Part shown: positions 18,954 to 28,579 of the stretch, one piece after another
Numbering within the stretch: the stretch's first letter is position 1
Layout: each line of letters starts with the position of its first letter
Assembly: GCA_003135455.1 (NCBI GenBank)
Contig: PLBV01000012.1
Coordinates: 1-38,673 of the forward strand
Direction: 5' to 3'
DNA: 38,673 nucleotides
Source of the DNA: Hyphomicrobiales bacterium
GTDB lineage: Bacteria; Pseudomonadota; Alphaproteobacteria; Rhizobiales; Methyloligellaceae
The notes under the pieces: generated by a model
Seen by the model: the letters and a program-made list of their open reading frames with translations, nothing else
The model's database searches: none
What the model was told of the DNA's origin: nothing
Program-made: the position numbers and the translations under genes

Positions 18954-20110
18954 ATGTCCGAACCTTCACGCCGCCATGTGCTTGGCGGGGCCGCCATGGC
19001 TAGCCTTATTGCCTCCGGTGCCAGCGCCGGCCCCTTCACCGAGACCCCACAGCCCCCCTTTGGCCCCGCGCCAAAGCCCCTTGATGGGGCCGAGCTTCCC
19101 TCCTTCCGCTTCCCCTCGGTGAGACGCCGACCAAAGCCTTCGATGGCGGCACCGCCAAGGAGGCGACGGTCGCCGAGTTTCCCGTCTCGGAGAAGCTTGC
19201 CGGGGTCTATATGACGCTGGTCCCAGGCGGCTTGCGCGAGCTGCATTGGCACGCCAACGCCGCCGAATTGGGCTATGTGATCAGCGGGGACTGCCGCGTC
19301 ACCACCATCGATCCGCAAGGGCAGTCCGAGGCGGTCGACTTCGGTCCCGGCGATGTTTGGTACTTCCCGCGCGGCCACGGCCATTCGATCCAAGGGCTCG
19401 GCCCCGGCGATTGCGTCTTCATCCTCATCTTCGACAACGGCTATTTCTCCGAATTCGGCACCTTCAGCATCTCCGACTGGCTCGGCCACACCCCACCCGA
19501 GGTGCTGGCCAAGAATTTCGGCGTGCCGGCCTCGACCTTCGCCCCATTCCCCAAGCGCGAGGTTTATATCGCCACGGGCCCGGTGCCGCAGCCGCTGCCG
19601 CAAGATCCGGCGCCCGCCTCCCTCGACCAAGTCCCGCTTACCCATCGCTACCGACTTCTGGCGCAGCGCCCCGCCATTTTCGCCGGCGGAACCATGCGCA
19701 CCGCCTCGATGAACGAGTTTCCAATCTCGGCGACCATGACGAGCGCCATTCTCACCATCAAACCGGCCGGCATGCGCGAGCTGCACTGGCACCCCAACGC
19801 CGCCGAATGGCAGTTCTATGTGAGGGGAACCGCAAGCATGACCGTGTTCGGCTCCCATGGCCGCGCCCGCACCGACGCCTTCGCCCCGGGCGATGTCGGC
19901 TACGTCCCGCAAGGCTATGGGCACTATATCGAGAACACGGGCACCGACGAGCTCGAGGTCATGCTTGTCCTCAACAACTCCACCTATGAGTCGATCTCCA
20001 TCACCGCCTGGATGGCGGCCAATACCGATCTCCTGCTCGCCACGAATTTCAAGGTGCCGGCAAGCGTGTTCGCGAATTTCCCGAAAAACGCGGTGGTCAT
20101 GCCCGAATAA
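18954..20110 (+). pseudogene. oxdC: Tat-exported bicupin oxalate decarboxylase-like protein with an internal frameshift
   Basis: Frame 1: 'MSEPSRRHVLGGAAMASLIASGASAGPFTETPQPPFGPAPKPLDGAELPSFRFP'. After loss of one base in the C run 19112-19115, another frame continues 'LGETPTKAFDGGTAKEATVAEFPVSEKLAGVYMTLVPGGLRELHWHANAAELGYV...', with a second cupin 'GMRELHWHPNAAEWQFYV...GYGHYIEN'. Confidence 0.8.
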
Positions 20111-20130
20111 ATGTCGGCGCCCGCGCTGCT

Positions 20131-22232
20131 CTAAAGAGCGATGGGCCCTCTCGCTGGAAGAGATGCGGCGGGCGCCGTCTGGAGCCACTCGGTGAGATCA
20201 CGCAGCGGGCGCGCCTCGCTATAGAGGAAGCCCTGACCCTCCTCGCAGCCGCGGGCGAGAAGCGCCGCCTTATGCTCCTCGGTGGCGATGCCCTCGGCCG
20301 TCACCGCCATACGGAAATTTTGCCCCAAGGACAGAATGGCCTCCACGATCGCCGCGTCGCCTGGGTTGACCACGAGATTCTGCACGAAACTCCTGTCGAT
20401 CTTGAGCCGCGTCACTGGGAGCTGCTTGAGCATGCTGAGCGAGGCATAGCCCGTGCCGTAGTCGTCCAGCGCGATCCCGACGCCCTGCGCGCGCAGGGAA
20501 TTGAGCACGGCAATGATCGACTTATCGCTGCCGAGGATGACGTTCTCGGTAAGCTCGATCTCCAGCAGCGCAGGCGCGAGGCCGCTGGCGAAAAGGACGC
20601 GCCCGATCGTCTCGGGTAGGCTCCCATTGATCTGGGCCTGGAACAGGTTCACCGCCATGCGCAGCCTAAGGCCTTGCCTGGCAAGCTCGGCGGCTTCCGC
20701 GCAGGCCGTGTCCAACACCCACTCGCCCACGGCCTGCGCGAGCGCGCTCCGCTCCAGCACCGCCAAGAATTCGGCAGGCGCAAGCAGTCCGCGGTCGGGA
20801 TGGCGCCAACGCAAAAGCGCCTCGAAACCGGTGAGCTTGCGATCGACAAGCCTGAGCTGGGGCTGGAAGTGGAGCTCGAATTCGTATCCGTTGAAGGCGC
20901 GCCTGAGCTCGGTCTCCAGCCCCTGCCGCGCCTGCGAGGCCTCGTGCAGGTCGGAAGTGAAGAAACGGCAGGGGTTGCCGCCTTCCTGCTTGGCCTGGTG
21001 AAGGGCGAGATTGGCGTGGGCGATGATGGCTTCGGCCGAGGAGCCATGGATGGGTGCGATGGCGATGCCGATGGACGTGGCCACGAAGACCACGCGGTTG
21101 GCGACCTTGAACGGAGCGGTGAATGCATCCTGGATTTTTTCGGCGAGCTCGGCCACGATCTCTGGCGCCCCCGTCCTCGGCAAGAGGATTGCGAACTCAT
21201 CGCCGCCGAGACTGGCCAAGATATTGCCGTCCCCCGCCGCGGCCACGAGCCGCGCCGCCACCAGCTTCAACAGCTCGTCGCCGGCCGAGGATCCCGCCGT
21301 GTCGTTGAAGGATTGGAAGCCGTCGAGATCGATCATCAGCACCGCGGCAGCGTAGCCGGATTCGATCACTGCCTCCGCGCGCTCGGCCAGCAGCAGACGG
21401 TTCGGCAGCCCGGTCAGCTGGTCGTAATAGGCAAGGTGGAACAGAGCTCCTGCTGCTGGCGCTGGCGGGTGATGTCCTGCAAGGTGCCGAGCACGCGATA
21501 GGGCCTCTGCTCGGCATCTCTTAGCACCTGCGCATAGGCGACCACCCAGCGCTCCGCCCCGGTGTCAGCGCGCCGGATGCGGAACTCCGCGTCGAACTTG
21601 CCGTCATGCTCTGGCCTGAAGGCCTTGTTGCGCAGCGTCGCAAGCGGGGCGCGATCGTCGGGATGCACCAGCCCCCAGAAGGTCTCGTCGCTGATCGGGT
21701 TATCGTCGGCAATGCCAAGCAGCCGATACTTGCCGTCCGACCACCAGGCCCGACCGGAGACCAGGTCGAAGTCCCAGATGGCGAGCTCGGCGGTCTCCAC
21801 CGCGAGCGTCAGCCGCTCCTCGCTCCTGGCCAGGTCCTCCACCGCCGGACGTTGCTCATGCACATCGGTGACGGTGCCCACCCATTCCGACACCGTGCCG
21901 TCGGCGTCCTTGATTGGGATGCCGCGCCCGAGCGCCCAGCGGTAGCCGCCATCGCGCTGGCGGAGGCGAAAGACCGCTTCGAACACTTCGCCCGTTGCAA
22001 GCGCGAGGCGCCAGAGCGGCCCAACCCGCGCTTGATCATCGGGATGCAGGTCGTCGAGCCAGGCGTGGGCCCGCCATTCCTTGGGCCGTCCGGAATGTTC
22101 CGGCCAGCGGCAGGCTTCCAGCGGGGCGCCGTCAGGGGCCGCGCGCTACACCACGGCGTTGGTGGCCTTCGACAGCGCGTGAAAGCGCCGTTGGGCAGCC
22201 AGGTCCTCCAGGTCCCGCAACATCGCTTTCAT
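20131..22232 (-). pseudogene. PAS-PAS-GGDEF-EAL (diguanylate cyclase/phosphodiesterase) gene broken by an amber stop and a frameshift
   Basis: 'MKAMLRDLEDLAAQRRFHALSKATNAVV*RAAPDGAPLEACRWPEHSGRPKEWRAHAWLDDLHPDDQ...' with an in-frame TAG at 22148-22146. 'LGTLQDITRQRQQQEL' runs out of frame near 21446, where the shifted frame continues 'LFHLAYYDQLTGLPNRLLLAERAEAVIESGYAAAVLMIDLDGF...SLGGDEFAILLP...FEALLRWRHP...DDYGTGYASL'. Confidence 0.85.
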
Positions 22233-22372
22233 CACCACGCTTAATCAGCTCACTGAATACCATCGTGGCCACTCCAAGCATATCGAATGGACAAAAGAAA
22301 AAGCCGTTGAAAACCAATCACTGCCGCTTGCAACGAAGCGAAACCAGGTTGCCCGCTTGCGGCGGCGCCCCC

Positions 22373-22804
22373 CTAAGAGCGGGGCGGCATCGGCGCGTCT
22401 TGCAGCCGTTGCAGCTCGTAGAACCGCAAGCCCAATCGGCTGCGCGCCTCATTCGACGCTGCGCACCCCCGCCGCGCGGCTTCGAAGGGAAAGCGCAAGG
22501 CGCTCGAGGTCTTGAACACGTCGATCCACAGCGCTCGCGGCTCGTGCCAGCACGCCGCCCACATCCTTCATGTGCTGCAGCATGAAACGCATCAGGAGGG
22601 CGTCGTAGCTTCCGGGCGGCGCGTCTCCATAAAGTCGCCAAGCTCGAATCTGAGCCCCCTGGCGCCGTAGCGGGAGCGGGCCTGGGCGATGGGCTCCGGC
22701 GACCGGTCCAAGCCGGTGAAAGCCTTGTCGGGGAAATGCGTCTTGAGCCGGGACAGGTGGTATTCATTGCCGCAGCCGGCATCGAGCACGCTTCTTGCTG
22801 CCAT
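22373..22804 (-). pseudogene. Class I SAM-dependent methyltransferase remnant (N-terminally short, frameshifted)
   Basis: 'SVLDAGCGNEYHLSRLKTHFPDKAFTGLDRSPEPIAQARSRYGARGLRFELGDFMETR', then in another frame 'YDALLMRFMLQHMKDVGGVLARAAS', then possibly a third frame 'ALWIDVFKTSSALRFPF...'. Confidence 0.65.
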
Positions 22805-22830
22805 CCACCGCGGTGGCGTAAGCTATTAGC

Positions 22831-24246
22831 ATGACCGAGAAGAGGAGCCGCAATGGAAGCCCCCGCCACCGCGGCGGGGACACCGATGTGGACGCCGATG
22901 CGCGGTCGACCCGCGAGGAGCCGCGCAGCGAGGAGTCGCGTAGCGACGAGTCGCCCGGCGATGGCAAGGCGGAGTTAGAGGCACGGGCTGTACCTGAGCG
23001 CGCGCCCGTCACCGAGCCGCTGCCCTCGTCCCCCACCGAGGCGCCATCTCGCGAGGGCCGGCGTGGCGGCCGCATGCTGCTCTTGCTTCTGCTCGTCATC
23101 GCCGCCGCCGCCCTTGGCTATCGCTATTGGGGGTTCTGGCAGACCAATCCGGGCGCGCCTGCGGCCGCGCCACCACCACCCGCCGTCACCGTGGCCAAGC
23201 CCTTGGTCAAGGAGCTGGTCGAGTGGAAAGAGTTCACCGGGCAGTTCGAGGCCGTGGACTATGTCGACGTGCGGGCGCGGGTGAGCGGCTATCTCGAATC
23301 GATCAATTTCGTCGACGGCCAGACCGTCAAGAAAGGCGACCTTCTTTTCGTCATCGAGCCAAAGCCGTTCGAGCTTGCCCTGCAAACGGCGAAAGCGGAG
23401 CTGGCTCAGGCCGAGGCCCAACTCAGCCTCAACAAGGCGCAGCTCGATCGGACCACTCAGCTCAAGCAGAAGGACTATGCGACGCAAGAGACCTATGATG
23501 AGCGCGTGGCACAGGTGAACATCGCCACCGCCGCGCGTGACTCAACGGTCGCGGCCGTCAACCAGGCCCAACTCAACCTCGATTATACGCGCGTGACGGC
23601 GCCGCTCCCGGGGCGCGCGAGCCGCCACGAGCTCAGCGTCGGCAATCTCGTGATTGGCGGCATCAGCGGCACGGCCACCCTGCTCACCACCATCGTGTCG
23701 CTCGACCCGATCCACTTCTTCTTCAATGTGAGCGAGGCCGACGGCATGACCTATAAGCGCCTGGTGGCAAAGGGCGAGATCCCCTCGCCCCGGGACATGA
23801 AGGTCGAGGTCCAGGGCCAGCTCATGGACGAGACGGACTGGCCGCTCAAAGGCACCATCGACTTCGTCGACAACCAATATGACCGCTCGACCGGCACGAT
23901 CCGCGTCCGCGCCGCCTACCCCAATGCCAACTACTTCATCACCCCCGGCCAGTTCGGCCGCATCCGGGTGCCGATGTCGCAGCTTCACCCCGCGCTTCTC
24001 GTGCCCGACGCGGCCGTGGTCACCGATCAGTCGACCAAGCAGCTGTTCACCGTATCGCCGGACGGTACCGTCGTGCCGAAGCCGGTCGAGCTCGGTCCCG
24101 TCGTGGACGGCAATTTGCGCATCATCCGCAGCGGCATCGATGCCAATGACGAGGTGATCGTCAACGGCCTCTTGCGCGCCCGTCCCGGCCAGAAGGTCAC
24201 GCCCCAGCAAGGTACGGTCGAAGGCGCGGCCGCACCGAAGCAATGA
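22831..24246 (+). CDS. RND efflux periplasmic adaptor subunit with long charged N-terminal extension
   Basis: 471 aa; 'VKELVEWKEFTGQFEAVDYVDVRARVSGYLESINFVDGQTVKKGDLLFVIEPKPFELALQTAKAELAQAEAQL' (MexE/AcrA-like). Confidence 0.94.
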   Translation: MTEKRSRNGSPRHRGGDTDVDADARSTREEPRSEESRSDESPGDGKAELEARAVPERAPVTEPLPSSPTEAPSREGRRGGRMLLLLLLVIAAAALGYRYWGFWQTNPGAPAAAPPPPAVTVAKPLVKELVEWKEFTGQFEAVDYVDVRARVSGYLESINFVDGQTVKKGDLLFVIEPKPFELALQTAKAELAQAEAQLSLNKAQLDRTTQLKQKDYATQETYDERVAQVNIATAARDSTVAAVNQAQLNLDYTRVTAPLPGRASRHELSVGNLVIGGISGTATLLTTIVSLDPIHFFFNVSEADGMTYKRLVAKGEIPSPRDMKVEVQGQLMDETDWPLKGTIDFVDNQYDRSTGTIRVRAAYPNANYFITPGQFGRIRVPMSQLHPALLVPDAAVVTDQSTKQLFTVSPDGTVVPKPVELGPVVDGNLRIIRSGIDANDEVIVNGLLRARPGQKVTPQQGTVEGAAAPKQ

Positions 24247-24274
24247 TCCGCCGGACACCAAGGCCAGCGGCCAC

Positions 24275-27200
24275 ATGAACATCTCGCATTTCTTCATCGA
24301 CCGGCCGATCTTCGCCGCCGTCATCTCGATCATCATCACCCTGGTCGGCGGCGTCTCCTATTTCGCCCTGCCGGTCGCCCAATATCCTGAGATCGCACCG
24401 CCCTCCATCTCGGTCACCGCGTCCTATCCCGGCGCTTCGGCCGAGACCGTGGCCAAGACCGTGGCGACGCCCCTCGAGCAGGAGATCAACGGCGTCGACA
24501 ACATGCTCTACATGACCTCGCAATCGACGAGCGACGGCAACATGTCGCTCGCCGTGACCTTCAAGCTCGGCACCAACCTCGATACGGCGCAGGTGCTGGT
24601 GCAGAACCGCGTCGCCATCGCTCAACCGCGACTGCCCGATGAGGTGCGTTCGATCGGCGTGACGGTGACCAAGCAATCGCCGGATCTCATGCTGGTGATC
24701 CATCTCCTCTCGCCCGACGGAACCCGCGACCAGCTCTACATCTCCAACTACGCCACGCTGCACGTGAAGGACGTGCTCTCCCGCATCGACGGTGTCGGCA
24801 ACGTGACCATCTTCGGCGCCCGCGACTACTCGATGCGCATTTGGCTAGATCCGGAGAAGCTCGCGGCCCGCAACCTGACCGCGGGCGACGTCGTGGCGGC
24901 GCTCAGAGGGCAGAACGTGCAGGTCGCGGCCGGCGTCATCAATCAGCCGCCGGTGCCCCAGCCTGGCGCCTTCCAGCTCAACGTGGAGACGCAAGGCAGG
25001 CTCACCGACACCGACGCCTTCGGCAACATCATCGTCAAGTCCGACGCCGACGGCCGGGTCGTGCGCGTTCACGACGTGGGCAGGGTGGAGCTGGGCGCGG
25101 CGGATTACAGCCGTAACGGCTATCTGGACCAGACCGTCGCCGTGCCGTTGGGCATCTTCCAGCGGCCGGGCTCGAACGCCCTTGCCACTGCGGCACAAGT
25201 CCAGAAGACCATGGCGGAGCTTTCGAAGTCGTTCCCCTTGGGGCTGCGCTACGACATCGTCTACAACCCCACGGTCTTCATCTCGGAGTCCGTCTCTGCC
25301 GTGATCCACACCATGTTCGAGGCCGTGGTCCTCGTGGTGGTGGTGATCATTCTGTTCTTGCAGACCTGGCGTGCGTCGATCGTGCCCATCGTCGCCATTC
25401 CCGTGTCGCTGATTGGCACTTTCGCCATGCTCGAGGCGCTCGGCTTCTCGCTCAACAACCTCTCTTTGTTCGGCCTGCTGCTCGCCATCGGCATCGTGGT
25501 CGACGACGCCATCGTCGTGGTGGAGAATGTCGAGCGCAATATCCGCGAGGGTTTGAGCCCGCGCGATGCCGCCTACAAGACCATGGAGGAGGTAGGGGGC
25601 GCGCTGATCGCCATTGCGCTCGTGCTCTCAGCCGTATTCATCCCCTCGACCTTCTTGACCGGCATCCTCGGTCAGTTCTTCCGTCAGTTCGCCGTCACCA
25701 TCGCCACCTCGACGGTGATCTCGCTCATCGTCTCGCTCACGCTCAGTCCAGCGTTATGTGCTCTGCTGTTCAAGCCCCACGACCCCAATCCGAAACAGAA
25801 CCTGCTAACCCGGCCAATCAATGCCTTCTTCAAGGGCTTCAACCGCGTCTTCGAATGGCTGTCCCGGAGCTATGGCGGGCTGACCCGGCGCCTGGTGCGG
25901 ATCGCGCTTCTGATGGTGGTGGTCTATGCCGGCCTCATCGGCCTTACCGTCTACCAGTTCATCCAGGCGCCGACGGGCTTCATCCCGCAGCAGGATCAAG
26001 GCTATCTCATCAACATCATCCAGCTGCCGCCGGGAGCCTCGCTCGCCCGCGCCGACGAGGTGACACGGCGCGTGAACAAGCTGGTGCTGGAGACCCCCGG
26101 TGTCGCCCATACCGTTCCGATCGTGGGGCTGGACGGCGCTACCTTCACCAGCGCGCCAAACTCCGCCGTGATTTTCAGCCCTCTCGATCCCTTCGATCAG
26201 CGTGCCGAAAAGGGCCTGAGCGCGCAGAAGATCATCGGGACTCTCAATCAGAAATTCGCCGCGATCCAGGACGCCCTGATCATCAGCATATCACCGCCAC
26301 CGGTCAGAGGCATCGGCACCACCGGTGGCTTCAAGATGGAGGTCCAGGACACCCATGGCGGCGAGCCGGCCGAGCTCGAGGCGGTTACGCAACCCATCGT
26401 GGCGGCAGCCAATCAGACCCCTGGCCTGATGAGCATCTTCACCACCTTCAACACGCGCACGCCGAAGATCTATGCCGACATCGACCGCGTCAGAGCCGAG
26501 ATGCTGGGGGTGAGCACCGACGACGTTTTCACGACCCTCGAAGTGTATCTTGGCTCTCAATATGTCAACGATTTCAATTATTTAGGGCGCACATACCGCG
26601 TGATGGCGCAAGCCGACGGTAAGTTCCGCCAGGACCTGCACGCCATCTCGGAGCTGAAGACGCGCAACGCCAAGGGCGAGATGGTGCCGCTCGGTGCTGT
26701 TGCCTCTTTCCGCGACATCATGGGGCCCTATCGGGTCGAGCATTTCAACCTCTACCCCTCCGCCGCCGTGCAAGGCGGCGTGGCTCCGGGCTATTCGAGT
26801 GGCTATGGCCTCGCCGCCATGGCGAAGCTGGCGCAGCAGCTGCTCCCGGACGGCTACGCCTTCCAATGGACCGAGATCGCCTATCAAGAGCAGCTCGCCG
26901 GCAACACCGCGATCTACGTCTTCATGGCCTCGGTGGTGTTCGTGTTCCTGCTGCTCGCTGCGCAATATGAGAGCTGGGCGCTGCCGCTCGCCGTCATTCT
27001 GATCGTGCCTATGTGCCTGCTCGCTGCCGTCAGCGGCCTCCTCGCCCGTGGCATGGACGTGAACATCCTGGCGCAGATCGGCTTTGTCGTGCTCATAGGT
27101 CTGGCGGCCAAGAACGCCATTCTGATCGTGGAGTTCGCGCGACAGAACGAGGAGCACGGCGAGGATCCCTTCCAGGCTGCCGCCGAGGCCGCGCGCGTGC

Positions 27201-27436
27201 GCTTACGCCCGATCTTGATGACCTCGTTCGCCTTCATCCTCGGCGTGCTGCCGCTGGTGATCGCCACGGGGGCGGGTGCTGAGATGCGCCAGTCGCTCGG
27301 CACAGCCGTGTTCTTCGGCATGCTCGGCGTGACCATCTTCGGGCTGATCTTCACGCCGGTGTTCTACGTGGTGGTGCGCAAATTCGCGGCCAAGCCGCGC
27401 GCCCATCCTTCTACCTACCACGCCCCGGCGGAATAG
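24275..27436 (+). CDS. RND efflux permease, HAE1 family (AcrB/MexF-like)
   Basis: 1053 aa; 'MNISHFFIDRPIFAAVISIIITLVGGVSYFALPVAQYPEIAPPSISVTASYPGASAETVAKTVATPLEQEINGVDNMLYM'; 'GIVVDDAIVVVENVERNI'. Confidence 0.96.
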   Translation: MNISHFFIDRPIFAAVISIIITLVGGVSYFALPVAQYPEIAPPSISVTASYPGASAETVAKTVATPLEQEINGVDNMLYMTSQSTSDGNMSLAVTFKLGTNLDTAQVLVQNRVAIAQPRLPDEVRSIGVTVTKQSPDLMLVIHLLSPDGTRDQLYISNYATLHVKDVLSRIDGVGNVTIFGARDYSMRIWLDPEKLAARNLTAGDVVAALRGQNVQVAAGVINQPPVPQPGAFQLNVETQGRLTDTDAFGNIIVKSDADGRVVRVHDVGRVELGAADYSRNGYLDQTVAVPLGIFQRPGSNALATAAQVQKTMAELSKSFPLGLRYDIVYNPTVFISESVSAVIHTMFEAVVLVVVVIILFLQTWRASIVPIVAIPVSLIGTFAMLEALGFSLNNLSLFGLLLAIGIVVDDAIVVVENVERNIREGLSPRDAAYKTMEEVGGALIAIALVLSAVFIPSTFLTGILGQFFRQFAVTIATSTVISLIVSLTLSPALCALLFKPHDPNPKQNLLTRPINAFFKGFNRVFEWLSRSYGGLTRRLVRIALLMVVVYAGLIGLTVYQFIQAPTGFIPQQDQGYLINIIQLPPGASLARADEVTRRVNKLVLETPGVAHTVPIVGLDGATFTSAPNSAVIFSPLDPFDQRAEKGLSAQKIIGTLNQKFAAIQDALIISISPPPVRGIGTTGGFKMEVQDTHGGEPAELEAVTQPIVAAANQTPGLMSIFTTFNTRTPKIYADIDRVRAEMLGVSTDDVFTTLEVYLGSQYVNDFNYLGRTYRVMAQADGKFRQDLHAISELKTRNAKGEMVPLGAVASFRDIMGPYRVEHFNLYPSAAVQGGVAPGYSSGYGLAAMAKLAQQLLPDGYAFQWTEIAYQEQLAGNTAIYVFMASVVFVFLLLAAQYESWALPLAVILIVPMCLLAAVSGLLARGMDVNILAQIGFVVLIGLAAKNAILIVEFARQNEEHGEDPFQAAAEAARVRLRPILMTSFAFILGVLPLVIATGAGAEMRQSLGTAVFFGMLGVTIFGLIFTPVFYVVVRKFAAKPRAHPSTYHAPAE

Positions 27437-27442
27437 GTCGCC

Positions 27443-28447
27443 TCAAGGCACCAGCACCATGCGGAAGCGCGCTTTGCCGCTCATCATGCGGGCATAAGCC
27501 TCGGGCGCCTTGGTGAGCGGCATGGTCTCGATCATGGGCGCCACACCGGTCAGCGCGCTGAAGCGCAGGGTGTCCTCCGAATCGATCGACGTCCCCGATG
27601 GCCAGCCCCCGATGCCGCGGCGCTCGCCGATGATGTGAAGTGGGCTAACCTCGATGGACTCGGGCGAAGCACCCAGCACGAGCAGCGTGCCGTCGATGCC
27701 AAGCCCGTCGATCAAGGGCGTCATCGCCTTGGCGCTTGTCGCCGTGGCGAGGATGACCTTGGCGCCGCCGAGCTCGGTGAGCACCGAGGCTGCGTCTTCT
27801 GCCTGGCTGTCGATATAGCGATGCGCCCCGAGCTCGAGCGCGAGCTTCTCCTTGTCCTTCCCCCGCGCGATCGCCACTGTGTGGAACCCCATCTTGGCCG
27901 CGAACTGCACCCCGAGATGGCCGAGCCCGCCAATGCCGAGGATGGCGACGAGATCGCCGGCACGGGCGCCGCTGTGGCGGAGCGCATTGAAGGTGGTGAT
28001 GCCGGCGCACAGCAGCGGCGCGGCAGCGACCGCCTCGAGTTCGTCGGGGATGGCGGCCAGCGCCTCGATCGGCGCGATCATGTAGTCGGCATAGCCGCCG
28101 TCATAATGGATGCCGGGCACCTTGAGATAGCGGCAGCTGATGAAATCGCCGCGGCGGCAAGGAGGGCAGGTGCCGCAATTGCCGCCGAACCAGCCGACGC
28201 CCACGCGCTGCCCGAGGCGCCAGGTGGTGACCTCCGGTCCGACCTTATCGATGCGGCCCGCGACCTCATGCCCCGGCACTGCCGGATAGCGCACGCCGGG
28301 GAAGGTACCCTCGACCACGAGGCAATCGCTGTGGCAGACGCCGCAGGCCTCCACCTTGATGCGCACCTGGCGCGGGGCCGGTTCGGGCATCTCGCGCTCG
28401 ACCAGCTCGAGCGGGGCGTTGGGTTCGCGCACTTGGACGGCTCGCAT
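27443..28447 (-). CDS. Zinc-dependent alcohol dehydrogenase (MDR family)
   Basis: 'GVCHSDCLVVEG', 'PGHEVAGRIDKVG', structural Zn 'CGTCPPCRRGDFISC', 'ILGIGGLGHLGVQFA'. Confidence 0.94.
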   Translation of the reverse strand: MRAVQVREPNAPLELVEREMPEPAPRQVRIKVEACGVCHSDCLVVEGTFPGVRYPAVPGHEVAGRIDKVGPEVTTWRLGQRVGVGWFGGNCGTCPPCRRGDFISCRYLKVPGIHYDGGYADYMIAPIEALAAIPDELEAVAAAPLLCAGITTFNALRHSGARAGDLVAILGIGGLGHLGVQFAAKMGFHTVAIARGKDKEKLALELGAHRYIDSQAEDAASVLTELGGAKVILATATSAKAMTPLIDGLGIDGTLLVLGASPESIEVSPLHIIGERRGIGGWPSGTSIDSEDTLRFSALTGVAPMIETMPLTKAPEAYARMMSGKARFRMVLVP

Positions 28448-28472
28448 GGGGTACTCCTCTAAGGGTATCGCT

Positions 28473-28577
28473 TAGAGCATGATCTTAGAAAAGTGGAAAC
28501 CGGTTTTCCGAAAAGATCACGCTCAATCAAAAAGATAGAGCGCTATCGCGATTCCATTTCAACCGATAGCGCTCTAG
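28473..28577 (+). repeat. Bimodular palindromic repeat, copy 3 (A-B)
   Basis: 'tagagcatgatcttagaaaagtggaaaccggttttccgaaaagatcacgctc...tagagcgctatcgcgattccatttcaaccgatagcgctctag'; 2 bp from the MarC-family stop. Confidence 0.88.
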
Positions 28578-28579
28578 CC

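Noticed and set aside
18932-20188. 418-aa minus-strand ORF spanning the frameshifted bicupin gene
   Set aside because: It is uninterrupted, but the plus-strand cupin motifs are unambiguous; the antisense frame is Gly/Arg/His-rich without a domain.
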